In this document: positions 8,981 to 18,482 of the stretch, piece by piece
Position numbering within the stretch: the first letter of the stretch is position 1
How the letters are laid out: each line of letters starts with the position of its first letter
Assembly: GCA_020639075.1 (NCBI GenBank)
Contig: JACKHI010000002.1
Span: 620,001 to 684,000, forward strand
DNA: 64,000 nt
Source of the DNA: Phycisphaerales bacterium
GTDB taxonomy: Bacteria; Planctomycetota; Phycisphaerae; UBA1845; UTPLA1
Direction: 5' to 3'
Program-made: the position numbers and the translations under genes
Notes under the pieces: model-generated
The model's input: the letters and a program-made list of their open reading frames with translations, nothing else
Database searches by the model: none
What the model was told of the DNA's origin: nothing

Positions 8981-10368
8981 CACGGTTCCTCCGCGGTTTC
9001 AGTCGTCGTGGTTCTTGCGCTGAATTCACGGGACGGCCCGCCAGTCAGGAAATCCGTCCAATGTTGCTCCCATTCGTCGCAAAGTCGGAAGATCGCGACG
9101 AATGGACTTACGATGAATCGATCCAGCATGGCGTCGAGATGTCCGCGCTCAAACGAGAATCGATAAATAGACGATTGTCCCACTCTTGGAATCCACCCAG
9201 GGATTCCCGAGGACCCTTCGGGCAGATGGTCGCCAATGGCGTTTTCAATCCGATGGTAGTCGTGCAGCATTGACGGGGCCCGCAGCAGCTGAAGCGTTCG
9301 CAGACAGGCGTGGCCGATGATGTGGACTAGCGCGATGTAGCGCAGACCGAAACCGATCTCCGCCGTGATAATGCCGACCTGTGTCAGCGACGCGAAGGCC
9401 AGGGCGGTCTTCGCGTCCGACTGAACCCGGGCGGCCATCGCACCGAAGAGGGCCGACGCCAACCCGAGAACGACGACTGTCGCGCTCAATGCGCCGGACA
9501 ATTCGAGAATCGGGCTGACGCGAAGCAGAAGAAATGCGCCTAAGTGTACGGACAGCGCGCCATAGAAAACGGCGCTGGAAGGCGTGGGCCCTTCCATCGC
9601 GCGCGGCAGCCAACCCGAGAACGGCAACAGGGCGGACTTGCCCGCCGCAGCAAACAGAAGCAGCAGACCGACGATCAGGGCCTGTTGCGACGTTAGCGCC
9701 GCCGCGCCGAGTGGCCACGCGCCTGTTCCCATCAGACCTTCGAAATCGCCGGCGCCCGTGAGGCGATGTAGCACAACAGCCGCCACGAGAAAGGCGGCGT
9801 CGGCGATGCGATAGATGCTCCAGATGCGTAATCCGTTGATCACCGGATTAGAGCGGTCGTGAAAGAATGCGACGAGAAGGGCGGAGGACAGGCCGACAAG
9901 TTCCCAGCCGAGGAACAGCGTCTCGATCGTGCCCGCAACGGATGCGACGATCATGCCGAGGAGAAACATCGCGAAGCAGACGAAGAATCGATCGTAGCCG
10001 GGTTCGCGATGCAGATAGCGATTGGCGAATGCGCCGATGGTGCCGACGAGGACGAACGAGAGGATCACGAACGGTACCGACAGCCGGTCGAAGATGAGTT
10101 TCAGATGAAAGTGAAAGTGCTCTTCGGGAATGACGACCCAGTGGCCGAACTCAACGGGCACGTGGCGCTCACCCGTGATCAACATGACTCCCAGCACGGC
10201 GGCCGCGCAGGCCAGCCCGCTCATGACGCAGCCCGCCGTCAGGCGACCGACCCTCCGCTCATTGAGAGGCCGCCGGAAGATAGCGGATAGGCCGAGAACC
10301 AGGAGCAGGATCGCCGGCGGGATGACGACGAGCCTGCCGAGCCACTGGAGGACTTCGTCCACGTTCAC
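8980..10368 (-). CDS. dabB: DabB, NuoL-like subunit of inorganic carbon transporter
   Basis: About 462 aa with some 12 membrane helices. The start ATG overlaps the dabA stop by 4 nt (ATGA). Motifs of NuoL-like proton channels are visible: FLGWELVGLSSALLVAFF, then GKSALLPFSGWLPRAMEGPTPSSAVFYGALSVHLGAFLLLR, with key Lys and Glu residues in helices 5, 7 and 8. In DAB systems of autotrophs this subunit couples proton flow to CO2 hydration by the cytoplasmic DabA subunit, giving intracellular bicarbonate. The gene order dabA-dabB-third subunit, all overlapping, argues for one complex. Confidence 0.88.
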   Translation of the reverse strand: MNVDEVLQWLGRLVVIPPAILLLVLGLSAIFRRPLNERRVGRLTAGCVMSGLACAAAVLGVMLITGERHVPVEFGHWVVIPEEHFHFHLKLIFDRLSVPFVILSFVLVGTIGAFANRYLHREPGYDRFFVCFAMFLLGMIVASVAGTIETLFLGWELVGLSSALLVAFFHDRSNPVINGLRIWSIYRIADAAFLVAAVVLHRLTGAGDFEGLMGTGAWPLGAAALTSQQALIVGLLLLFAAAGKSALLPFSGWLPRAMEGPTPSSAVFYGALSVHLGAFLLLRVSPILELSGALSATVVVLGLASALFGAMAARVQSDAKTALAFASLTQVGIITAEIGFGLRYIALVHIIGHACLRTLQLLRAPSMLHDYHRIENAIGDHLPEGSSGIPGWIPRVGQSSIYRFSFERGHLDAMLDRFIVSPFVAIFRLCDEWEQHWTDFLTGGPSREFSARTTTTETAEEP

Positions 10369-13300
10369 CGTAGTTTCTCCGTCGACCGGCGCGCGGCATG
10401 GCTGCCGGCAATTCTCGCGAAAGGCAAATGCTCACGTTTGCCGTCGTACCACGCTGTTGACGAGGTAGCCGTCGGCAATGGGGCGTCGGACGAATCGAGT
10501 GGAACGAACCTGTCGTTCTGGAATAAGTGGATCGAGGCGTCGTTCGGATCGAGCGTCGCCAGTTGGACCCATCGATGACGAACGAGTTGTGCGATGGAAG
10601 GCGCACTGTCGAGGATGCGCGTCAGTGTCGCCGGCGCTGTTTCAATAAGAAACAGGATTCGAACAGGATCGTGAATCTCGACCATCTGCCAGGGAAGACC
10701 GGGACGAAGATCGCTCAAGGGGCCGTCCATGACGCCGAGCAACGATGTGATATTGTGGGGAAGTTTCGTTCCGCAGCCGTACCCGTTCGAGTCGACATAC
10801 GAGAAGAAATACTCCAGGTTGATGCCTGCGCAGACCGGGACAACGGCGTTCAACAATCCGCCCAGCAGCGATGCGCGTTCGTCATCCGTCGTTGGATCGT
10901 AGGACGTGAGGAACGCACGCCGATCCAGGAACAAACCTCGGCTCCAGGCGCGGCGGCCGACGAAGCACAGCGCATTCGTCGCGTGCCCGCACTCGGGTCG
11001 AACCTGCGAAAGATCGGCCGACCGGCCTTCGACATGCCGGAGCGCCGCCTCGAAGCTCTGCGGAAAATCGGCCGACGCGAATCGCCGGCATCGTTCGTGG
11101 GCGTTGCGCCGGCTGGCTTCGTGCAGGTCATTTCTTGCGGAACTGAACGCTTCTCGCAAATTGACGGGCACACGATCGAGGTCGTAATACGTCAGTCCAT
11201 CGTCGCATGTATTGTGAGAACAGCCGACAAAGTGCGTGTCATCCGGGATCGCAAGACCTTCCGCGGCGAGTCGCTGCCGCACGCGAGGGTCGTTGGCCAT
11301 CTGGGCGAACGCGCGAGCGTTGGGTCCGCCGCATCCACCGCCGCATGCTCCACAATCGTATGCGGCGGCGTGCGGGTTGTTCATGCTCGATGATCCGTGG
11401 CCGACGAACATGACGAGCTGCGCGATGTTCCTCGTCAACCCCATCGCCCGCAGGACGTTGCCGACAATCCCCGTCATTTCCGGGACCGAATAGCCGATGT
11501 GGCCCTCCGATGAACCAGGTTCGTCCTCGATCCGTTCGACTCGCAGCCGCGTGGCACCGGGGCGGACAATTGCGCCGAACCTGTGCATCCATCGGGCCGC
11601 CGCACGGGGAAAGAGAATGCGCATCACGAGCGGCATCGTCGCGATCGCGCCGAACAGACTCGTGAACAGACCGCCGATGAACGTTCGCGAACCAAGGTGT
11701 ACACGATGCGCGGCGCGACCGATTCGGCGCCGGGTCTCGGCCTGGTGCCGACTGGCGTCTTCAAAAGTCGACAGCGGGTCTTCCTGAATGTAGTGCTTCG
11801 GCTTGACGACGACGGGGCACAGTGGATGGAAACGCGCCTCAGTGACGCCGCGATAGTACATAGCGACGCCGAAGAACCCGGCGAATCCGAACGTCTCGCA
11901 AGCGGGCGCGATTTCCTCGAGATGTCGCCGAAAGGACTCTTCGCGTTCGTCGATGCAACAGACGACCTGATACGCGGGGCGGGCGCGCGATTCAGATGTG
12001 TGCGTCCGGCTTTGCGCCTGGTCGCGAATGTGGCTCGACACGGCGTTCAACGCCTGATCGCGATACCGACGCTCGTAGGCAAGATGAAACACGCGCCGAC
12101 GTTCGCGGCTGGAGAATTGCGCCATCTCCTGGATGATCGTTGCCCAGTCGCCGACGGAAATACGCGCGAGCTTGTCAGCGGTCCACTCCAAGTGCTGCGC
12201 CAGCTGGAACAGATGAAACGCACACAACGATTTCCCGACGCTCGTTGCGTCGTGACCTGTGCCGGAGAACTGATGACAGAGCTCGCGAAGCGGCGTGTTT
12301 AACTTCGCTTTTTTCGCGATGTGCTTCAGTGCGAGTCGTTCCAGGATCAGTCGCACGGCGAGATAGGCTTCGAGCGTGCCCCTTGGCGCCGGGTACTGCG
12401 TCCATTCGGCGTTGGTTTCCATCTGCCAGATCATTCCGGCCCAACCACGCAGCGCCAGCAGCGTCTCTTCGATGAATTGCGGCAATTGTGATTCCGTGAT
12501 GCCGATCATGTCGAGCGATTCGCAGATGGAATCCATCGGTGAGAGTTTCGCGCTGGCGATGCGTCGCAGCTCGGCCGGCAGGTCCGTCATCCAGGATTCG
12601 ACGGGTTTCCCATTCTGGTACAGCGCCAGGAAGGCGTTCCAGAATCCGGCGTCTCGTTCGGGCAGACGCCAGCGGGCGATCCCCTGATCGAGAAATGCGG
12701 CGCAGAATCGGATGAGCACGTCGTTTACGAGCGCATCCGAATCTTCATTTGTGAGCGAACGAACGATGTCCCGCAACCGAATAGCCGGCTTTTGAGGCCC
12801 TGTCATTGGCGGCACGAGTTCGACGCCGCGATGACATAGACGCCACAGAACTTCCAACGTCGGTGCATCCCACGATGCGTCGTCCGATTGATCCAACGTT
12901 CCGCTGCGCATCCGCAGTTTGAGTGTTTCTGCGAGTTGGTTGAGCCCGTCGTCATCGTCGACAATCGTTGAAGCGAGCCAGTTGCGCGTGCCTTTCCGAA
13001 GAAGCTGCCGTGTGGCGGTCGGTATGTCCGTCGAGAATGTCCGCAACGCGTCGGCTTCGTCGATCAGCCACCGAAGTTCGGCGTCGTTCCCGCTTCGGAG
13101 CGGGAATCGAAGCATCGCGAACCTGAGTTCGTATCGTGTCGTCAATCCGGCGATGTTCTCGTCGGCGCGATCGAGGAGGTCGCAGCGCAGGACGTCGGCG
13201 AGGTCGCCGATCTGTATCCGGCCGGAGTCGAGTTCCTCGCGATATCGTTCTTCGCGCAGGTACGGATGGCAACCGAAGGTTGCGGCGGCGCGATCAAGCG

Positions 13301-13499
13301 CCTCCTCAAACGGCAAACCCTCGAACGCGTGAAGCGTATTGTGATGGACAAACGTTGTGATCGGGCCCTGCGCGGGGAGCAGATGTGCCGCATGCCCGAT
13401 CGCATCGGCGATGCTTCGTTGTCGATCGTCGAGCGACCGGGCGCCGTTTGATTCAACCCTGCCATCGCCAATGACCGAACGCATCGGATTTCGTTGCAT
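10365..13499 (-). CDS. dabA: DabA (DUF2309), CO2-hydrating subunit of the DAB transporter
   Basis: About 1044 aa from the ATG at 13499; an ATG 15 nt later (13484) is an alternative, and the open frame continues upstream without family character. DUF2309/UPF0753 proteins are divergent beta-carbonic-anhydrase-like zinc proteins. The expected zinc-site motifs are present: CCIDERE at ~513-519 (Cys and Asp), then VGHGSSSMNNPHAAAYDCGACGG with His ~700 and Cys ~715. The 15-residue spacing between the last two agrees with the characterised Halothiobacillus protein. It works with the overlapping membrane partner dabB to accumulate bicarbonate. No RuBisCO or carboxysome gene is in the window, so the bicarbonate may feed anaplerotic carboxylases or pH homeostasis. 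Confidence 0.92.
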   Translation of the reverse strand: MQRNPMRSVIGDGRVESNGARSLDDRQRSIADAIGHAAHLLPAQGPITTFVHHNTLHAFEGLPFEEALDRAAATFGCHPYLREERYREELDSGRIQIGDLADVLRCDLLDRADENIAGLTTRYELRFAMLRFPLRSGNDAELRWLIDEADALRTFSTDIPTATRQLLRKGTRNWLASTIVDDDDGLNQLAETLKLRMRSGTLDQSDDASWDAPTLEVLWRLCHRGVELVPPMTGPQKPAIRLRDIVRSLTNEDSDALVNDVLIRFCAAFLDQGIARWRLPERDAGFWNAFLALYQNGKPVESWMTDLPAELRRIASAKLSPMDSICESLDMIGITESQLPQFIEETLLALRGWAGMIWQMETNAEWTQYPAPRGTLEAYLAVRLILERLALKHIAKKAKLNTPLRELCHQFSGTGHDATSVGKSLCAFHLFQLAQHLEWTADKLARISVGDWATIIQEMAQFSSRERRRVFHLAYERRYRDQALNAVSSHIRDQAQSRTHTSESRARPAYQVVCCIDEREESFRRHLEEIAPACETFGFAGFFGVAMYYRGVTEARFHPLCPVVVKPKHYIQEDPLSTFEDASRHQAETRRRIGRAAHRVHLGSRTFIGGLFTSLFGAIATMPLVMRILFPRAAARWMHRFGAIVRPGATRLRVERIEDEPGSSEGHIGYSVPEMTGIVGNVLRAMGLTRNIAQLVMFVGHGSSSMNNPHAAAYDCGACGGGCGGPNARAFAQMANDPRVRQRLAAEGLAIPDDTHFVGCSHNTCDDGLTYYDLDRVPVNLREAFSSARNDLHEASRRNAHERCRRFASADFPQSFEAALRHVEGRSADLSQVRPECGHATNALCFVGRRAWSRGLFLDRRAFLTSYDPTTDDERASLLGGLLNAVVPVCAGINLEYFFSYVDSNGYGCGTKLPHNITSLLGVMDGPLSDLRPGLPWQMVEIHDPVRILFLIETAPATLTRILDSAPSIAQLVRHRWVQLATLDPNDASIHLFQNDRFVPLDSSDAPLPTATSSTAWYDGKREHLPFARIAGSHAARRSTEKLR

Positions 13500-14056
13500 T
13501 CGCTCTATGGTAGCGCAAAATCCGAACGTGGCTATAGGCGGAGGGGGCGTCGAAGGCGGTGGGGCGTCCGAGGCGGCGGGGATGGTGCGCGTCAGGCAAA
13601 CCGCGGAAATCGCTGCGGCGGCAGGGGCCTTGTTACGCAACCGGCGCGATGGCGGCTGAACTCGGGGAGCTCGGAGCGACGAGCATTCGGTCGAGGCAGT
13701 GTAGTAGGGTCCGAATTGCGGACCGTTCGCTGAGATCAATGGACTTCCGCGCACAGGTCAATGATACCCCGATTCGGCGCAAGCAAGTTCGACCGACATG
13801 ATTGTCGAGTGGGGTCATTCGCTGTTCGGCAAATTGTCCGCCATTCGGAGCCTGCGCGGCTCGCAGTGGTGCAGGCCGCTGGAGTAGCGTGATGTTTACT
13901 CGCTTGCCCTCGCGTCGCCACGGTGACATAATATTCCCGAAACTCGTGGCCATGAGTAGGATCGAATTCGAAGTGAACTCTCCCATAGCGGGAGGTATCG
14001 GCCCGGTCGGTCCGCGTCAGCGGCCTGCTTCAGCTTGCCACGTGGAGGACTTGCGA
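13500..14056. other. intergenic region between divergent genes
   Basis: 557 bp between dabA and the DUF5677-like gene. It must hold the promoters of both. Open frames here are arginine/proline-rich and look non-coding. No clear repeat or RNA is seen. A good Shine-Dalgarno (GGAGG at ~14044) serves the plus-strand gene. Confidence 0.5.
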
Positions 14057-14884
14057 ATGTGTGAGAAGACGAATTGCCGGGAAACGATCAAATTGGCGAC
14101 AGATGTGATTCGATACGCCCAGAGGAAACTCAAGTCTGAGCCGCCGGGCCGAAAGGCAGTCGACGTAGTGAGCGGCTTCCTGATTCTCCGCTCAATCGAA
14201 ATGACTCGAGCAGGAGCTGCATTGTTAAAGGCCAAACCCCCGGCACCCGTCGCGATCGCGATTCTCGCGCGAGCTCAGCTTGAATCGGCCGCGAATCTCG
14301 CTGAAATTCTCGACCCCTCCAAAACCGCTTCCGAACGAGAGGAGCAGGCAAGATTTTTCCTAAAATTCGCCGAGTACAAGCACGTCGAGTTCTTTCGGGA
14401 CGACCTGCAAGGACACCGTGCATCACTGTCCACGGATGAGGTATCGAATTGGGATAGGCGTGTTGAGCTCCACGACGAGGTTGAGAGGATTCTGCAAGAT
14501 CCTAGTCTTAAACAGAATCGCCCGACTTGGAACAGGAATTACCCGACCTGGAGCGGAAAGACCATTACCGCGACAATCCGGCAATGGCTCGGAGACGAAG
14601 GCGCCAGACACTACAATGTGATGAGCCAAATCGCGCACGGCGAAGGCACGATGATCCACAAGTCCATTGCAAAGTACGAGAACGACTTCGAGCTGCGCAC
14701 ACCGGACAGTGCCCACGTGGATGCGAGTTCGTGGTTAAAGCACGCTGCTCGCATGCTGTTCGTGAATCTGACGCTCTTTCTTGTTAGGCACGGCGAGATT
14801 GAACTTGATCAAGCGGCCAAAAGTCTCGCGGCAAGGCTCGGTCTTAGCTCGCTGGGCGCCGCCAGCGGATCGACCGCAGCGTAG
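14057..14884 (+). CDS. DUF5677-like all-helical protein, function unknown
   Basis: About 275 aa. The ATG at 14057 follows GGAGG by 8 nt and gives an N-terminus (MCEKTNCRETIKLATDVIRY) that begins directly with helix; the open frame upstream is not family-like. The protein is predicted to be almost wholly alpha-helical, with VVSGFLILRSIEMTRAGAALL, ILARAQLESAANLAEIL, and a motif RHYNVMSQIAHGEG that resembles the Y/S...HG signature of DUF5677 proteins. Such proteins are often linked to accessory or mobile regions, but their function is not established. Base usage is somewhat less GC-biased than the dab operon. No operon partner; the next gene is convergent. Confidence 0.75.
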   Translation: MCEKTNCRETIKLATDVIRYAQRKLKSEPPGRKAVDVVSGFLILRSIEMTRAGAALLKAKPPAPVAIAILARAQLESAANLAEILDPSKTASEREEQARFFLKFAEYKHVEFFRDDLQGHRASLSTDEVSNWDRRVELHDEVERILQDPSLKQNRPTWNRNYPTWSGKTITATIRQWLGDEGARHYNVMSQIAHGEGTMIHKSIAKYENDFELRTPDSAHVDASSWLKHAARMLFVNLTLFLVRHGEIELDQAAKSLAARLGLSSLGAASGSTAA

Positions 14885-14916
14885 AGCTTGCCACGAAGTG
14901 GTATATCCAACTGCAC

Positions 14917-15522
14917 TTACCGCCTTGGCCGACTTCGATAATGCCCGCGCACGTACGTTCCGTCTTTGCGATAATAACCGTTGACATGCACCGACTTTGG
15001 GCGGCCGTATATGTTGAGCTCCCCGAAATACGAGCCGTTCTCGGCGACGAACGGTCGGACGGGCGTTTGGGGCGTCAGATGCGTCGCGGTGTTGTGCGTA
15101 GTGGATGGGGCGTTGATGAGGAAGACCTGTCCACATCCATTAGAACACCGCGCTCGACCTTGCGTCTTCGCAATCGCGGCCATCGGCCATGTGTCGCTAC
15201 GCTGGCAATAGGGACAACGCGCGCTGTAGTTGCCGGCCACGTCGCCCGGCTTGGGCTGGGCAGGCAGTGACGAAGTTGTCGGTGTATCGTCATCGATTTC
15301 AAAGACACGATTACAGCTTCGATCGCAGAGTGCCCGACCGTCGCTATCGTCAACTACCTCAGAGGGCCAATAGCCATCGAAACCGCAATATGGACACAAG
15401 ACGTGGTAATAGCTGCGCTCGCTTGCGACCTTTGAAGTTCTCTTCCCGCAGCTGGCAATCGGCAGCAGGGTCGCAGCAATGACTAGTAAGCGAAGTGAAG
15501 ATCTTAAGCCAATTGAAGCCAT
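14917..15522 (-). CDS. lipoprotein with two zinc-ribbon-like repeats
   Basis: About 201 aa. The ATG follows AAGGAG at 7 nt. The N-terminus is a lipoprotein signal peptide with a lipobox ending in Cys (LLPIASCG, Cys25). Two similar four-Cys modules follow: CPYCGFDGYW...CDRSCNRVF and CPYCQRSDTW...CSNGCGQVF, each like a small treble-clef or zinc-ribbon. The basic C-terminus (VHVNGYYRKDGTYVRGHYR) matches a short motif seen in many bacterial secreted proteins. It is predicted to be anchored to a membrane. Extracytoplasmic zinc ribbons are unusual. Function unknown. Confidence 0.75.
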   Translation of the reverse strand: MASIGLRSSLRLLVIAATLLPIASCGKRTSKVASERSYYHVLCPYCGFDGYWPSEVVDDSDGRALCDRSCNRVFEIDDDTPTTSSLPAQPKPGDVAGNYSARCPYCQRSDTWPMAAIAKTQGRARCSNGCGQVFLINAPSTTHNTATHLTPQTPVRPFVAENGSYFGELNIYGRPKSVHVNGYYRKDGTYVRGHYRSRPRR

Positions 15523-16062
15523 TTGATTTCTCCTTCATAGACCGCTTGCGATTGGAATGGCGTCCACGACATATTGCGCAAGAAAGGCGAAAGCCTTGGC
15601 GAGTAGCCTTGTCGGCCCGCGCAATTGGTCAGCTTCCCTATTTTCTGCAACGACCGCAGGGTAGACGGCATTGCTGCCCGGGAAGTGTTACCCGCGTCGC
15701 GGCACCCGATGCGCCCATCATAAGCCAATGACGCCCGCTCTCGCCATCAGCGGGGGATCGTTAAGGGGGCAGCCGCCCCCTTGACATTCGCGAATGCAGA
15801 TCCGATTGGAAAATAAGCCCGCAATCGATGAAAAGCCCGTCGGCCGCGCGGCGGCAAACTGTTGGCCTGCCCGATGCAAGCATTGTCGCTGGCGGATGGT
15901 CGTCGGCAATCGGAGGGCGACAGGCGACTGGATTTCGCGGCGAGCACTCAGTGGACCGGGCTACGCTGGTACCGCTTCCTGACGGGCGCGGCTCTGATCG
16001 GTTGCTCGCAGTGACATGCTTCACGCGGCGACGTGCGCTGCATCGCCCCGGCCCGGTCCCCC
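15523..16062. other. intergenic region holding repeat copy 1
   Basis: 540 bp without a convincing gene. It contains the first copy of the two-hairpin/palindrome repeat (15749-15802) and the spacer to the decayed FN3-family gene. Short open frames in several phases have no recognisable features. Confidence 0.5.
15749..15802. repeat. two-hairpin plus palindrome repeat, copy 1
   Basis: AGCGGGGGATCG, then the stem AAGGGGGC / GCCCCCTT around AGCC, then the perfect palindrome CATTCGCGAATG and GCAGATC. An upstream CCCGCT (15733-15738) can pair with AGCGGG. Similar copies lie at 20591 and 21821, with compensatory stem changes. Confidence 0.7.
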
Positions 16063-16442
16063 TCAAGCCAACCCAAGCGCCGCCTTTTGACTTTTTGACG
16101 TTTTGATATTTTGACTTTTCGCCGCGGTCCCACGCGCGGCCGAGCGTTCACTGGTTGCGTCACTGCTTGAGAGCAGTGGCGCCCGCGCATCGGCACCCGC
16201 GGCGCTTTTGCCGATGTTCACCAACAGCGTCGCGCTCAGCGCGCTCGTCTTCTCGCCGCGTTGCGACTGCACCGAATACTGCACATTCTCAATCCCCGCC
16301 GGCAGCGTCTCGTCGATGAACCGCTTTTTTCCCCGCCGTGCCCAGCAGCGTAAACGCCGATTCGCCCGTCAGCTTGCGGCGGATGCGGGTTGTCCCGCCA
16401 TCTTCGTCAGGGCTCCGATCGGCGGTGGATTATCTTATGTCA
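16063..16442 (-). pseudogene. frameshifted remnant of the FN3-containing family
   Basis: In the minus frame 16284-16063, QYSVQSQRGEKTSALSATLLVNIGK aligns with the C-terminal halves of the proteins at 18483 and 20946 (YTVQAQRGE...SLSAVLVVNVGK). Upstream, RRKLTGESAFTLLGTAGKK aligns with their RRQLPGEEGFSILGTTGKK but is in another frame. The shift falls at a run of six A residues (AAAAAAGCGG, where the intact copies read AAGAAG), near 16330. The N-terminal ~120 residues of the family are missing: homology stops where the tail-collar gene ends at 16455. It is a truncated, frameshifted gene, unless the frameshift is a sequencing error. Confidence 0.75.
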
Positions 16443-16454
16443 ATTAGGCGCGTA

Positions 16455-17492
16455 CTATCGGACACGAATGATCCACACAACGGACATGTTGATTGGGCGC
16501 GTTTCGCTGTCGACTCTACATTCTTCCCCGTTGAGTCCTGTAGCTCCAGCGACTTTCGCGTCTACTTCGTGTGTATGCCTGCCTTCTGTTGTGGTCCTTT
16601 GTGCACGTCGTGGATTACCACTTCCCGAATTATTCGTCTTCCCTCCGCAATGATCGCAATAGGGAGCGCCCCCATATTCGTGGGAGTGCTCTCCAGCAGG
16701 AGCTACAGAGATGTCAATACCATGAGAGTGGTTCTGAAATGCGTCCGCTTCGAACACGCCGGAAGTCAATCCACCGCGAAGGAATCGACGGGTACTATTG
16801 AGGTCCGGGACTTCGGCTAGATCCACAAGTGCATTCTCATCGAATTCAGGGTCGCCGGCCTTTATTGGACCGTTGCACTCGACCCAGCCATCAGGTAGTC
16901 GTCCGCCGGCTAACTTCTTGTGCCATGGTACGATGGCGCCAACGGGGACATCGGTCAATGAGGCTCGAACGAGCCCCCTGAATGTTTCGTCGGCTGCAAT
17001 TGTCCCAGCGATTTCGCTAACGTTGCTCGATGCCTTCAGTACCGATTTCGCCTTGCCTAGCTCTCGCTCGGTTTCTTGAATCGCCTTTCCTATTGAGTTC
17101 TTTGCCTCGACCGCTATGCCATCTATTTCCTTCTGCTGCGCTACCGCCGCGGCTTCGATGTTTGCCATTTCGCGCCCAGTCAGCTCGACCCTTTTCTCGA
17201 TCTGTCCGACAAGTCGATTAGCACTACCTGCGAGTTCGTCAAATCCAATACGCTTGGCTTTGAATTCCTTTTCCAGTTCCTTGATAGTCTCGAAGTTATC
17301 CTTAATTGTATCACTTACCGTCGTCTGTGCGATCGACTCGCCCAACCGCGTCGCGGTCCATCCTACAATAGCCGAGATGGCCACAATGATAGTTCCCGCA
17401 ATTGTGAGCGTGGCATATAGTCGCCGCGCGACGAATTCGTTTATGGCGAGCTTTGCCGACGGGGTAAGTAGGTCATCGTTCGCAGTTCTCAT
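16455..17492 (-). CDS. membrane-anchored coiled-coil protein with phage tail-collar-like C-terminus
   Basis: About 345 aa. ATG at 17492 follows AGGA at 7 nt; a GTG 30 nt upstream is possible. A single membrane helix lies at ~27-50 (LYATLTIAGTIIVAISAIVGW). A long charged helical region rich in KELEKEFKAK and heptads (~60-175) is probably coiled coil. The C-terminal ~140 residues resemble phage tail-collar/fibre tip domains: PVGAIVPWHK...LPDGWVECNG, VPDLNSTRRFLRGG, HSHGIDI and HSHEY histidines, ending ETRPINMSVVWIIRVR. It is not part of a phage tail operon here. It may be a surface-displayed binding protein adapted from a phage fibre. It abuts a decayed gene on its 3' side. Confidence 0.75.
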   Translation of the reverse strand: MRTANDDLLTPSAKLAINEFVARRLYATLTIAGTIIVAISAIVGWTATRLGESIAQTTVSDTIKDNFETIKELEKEFKAKRIGFDELAGSANRLVGQIEKRVELTGREMANIEAAAVAQQKEIDGIAVEAKNSIGKAIQETERELGKAKSVLKASSNVSEIAGTIAADETFRGLVRASLTDVPVGAIVPWHKKLAGGRLPDGWVECNGPIKAGDPEFDENALVDLAEVPDLNSTRRFLRGGLTSGVFEADAFQNHSHGIDISVAPAGEHSHEYGGAPYCDHCGGKTNNSGSGNPRRAQRTTTEGRHTHEVDAKVAGATGLNGEECRVDSETRPINMSVVWIIRVR

Positions 17493-18482
17493 TGATATTC
17501 CTGCTCCTTCGCTTTCGGCCACTTGTTAGTTCCTTAACCGTAAGTTCGCCCGCCATTCGAGCGGGATGCGGTCGGTATCTGGGACTGGGCATCTCAACAT
17601 TCGATACGACAACCGCGAGATGATGTTACCGGCTACTCCTTCCTCTCCGCCTAGGTCTGTAGGATAGACATGACCATTGTAACATGGCAATGATCCGCGC
17701 TCGCCATCGGCCCAGAGGGCAATCGCTGAATCTCGAGACCGCGAGGTATCACCGATTTCGAGCCGCCATTTCGAGAATTTGTGGCCGCCAAATTGCGGCA
17801 GATGCGTCCAAATGCCCTTGAGCCTCCCCTTCCGTTTCTCGCCTCTCCGGCTCGAGCATTTGGCGCTTCTGTCGCCGCTTCACCGATGATCGATGGCGTT
17901 CGCGAATCGGCATCGATCAGCCCTGCTTCTCGTGGGCATCAACCCATCGCAGCGCAGCATCGAGAGTCTTCGCCGCTCGCGCGCGAGAAATGGGCTAAAA
18001 CGCGCGAAGAATGCCGCGATGCGCGCGAAGACACCCCACTTGCGCGCGCGGATGGCCCTCTTAGGCGCGCGTTTTCTCCCAATGCGCGGCTAAATCCCGC
18101 ATTTTTGCGCACAGCACCTCCTCTCGCGCAGCCGCCGCAAAGAAAAATCCACGATTGCAGCCTCCCAGCGGCGATTCGGGCATTTCGAACGCATTGCCGC
18201 CAAAGCCGCAGGGCCGATGGCCCGAAGGAATGGATGCGAATTGAACGCCGCGATTCACGTGGTGTCATTTATTGACAGTGGATTGAGGGGTGCCAGCAGT
18301 ATGGCGGTTGAGTCTTGAGTCTTGAGTCGTGAGGATCGGGTCGTCGCTTCTCGCCTCGCTGGCACCGCTGTCGGGCCGGTCGCTCAACTAACAACTCACA
18401 ACTTCCAACTCACGACTAGGCGACCCCTTGGTCCCTGGGTCCCTCGGCCCCTCAACCCCTCTCGCCTCAGTGAGGAAATGCA
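17493..18482. other. long intergenic, low-complexity stretch
   Basis: 990 bp. The open frame on either strand at ~17.8-18.3 kb is Arg/Ala-rich, caused by GCGCG-rich sequence, and has no ribosome binding site or domain, so it is not called. At 18303-18330 the phrase GAGTCTTGAGTC is repeated. The 3' part holds a GGTCCCT-type heptamer tract. Upstream of the next gene, GTGAGGA at ~18470 gives a ribosome binding site. Confidence 0.5.
18421..18462. repeat. GGTCCCT/GGCCCCT short tandem tract
   Basis: Imperfect repeats of 7-8 bp (CCTTGGTCCCTGGGTCCCTC...). The same kind of tract, in the same or opposite orientation, occurs at 44672-44742 and 51610-51653, always between genes. Confidence 0.6.

Noticed and set aside
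17781..18275. 164-aa open frame on the plus strand
   Set aside because: Arg/Ala/Pro-rich, caused by GCGCG-rich sequence; the opposite strand is open too; no ribosome binding site or domain.
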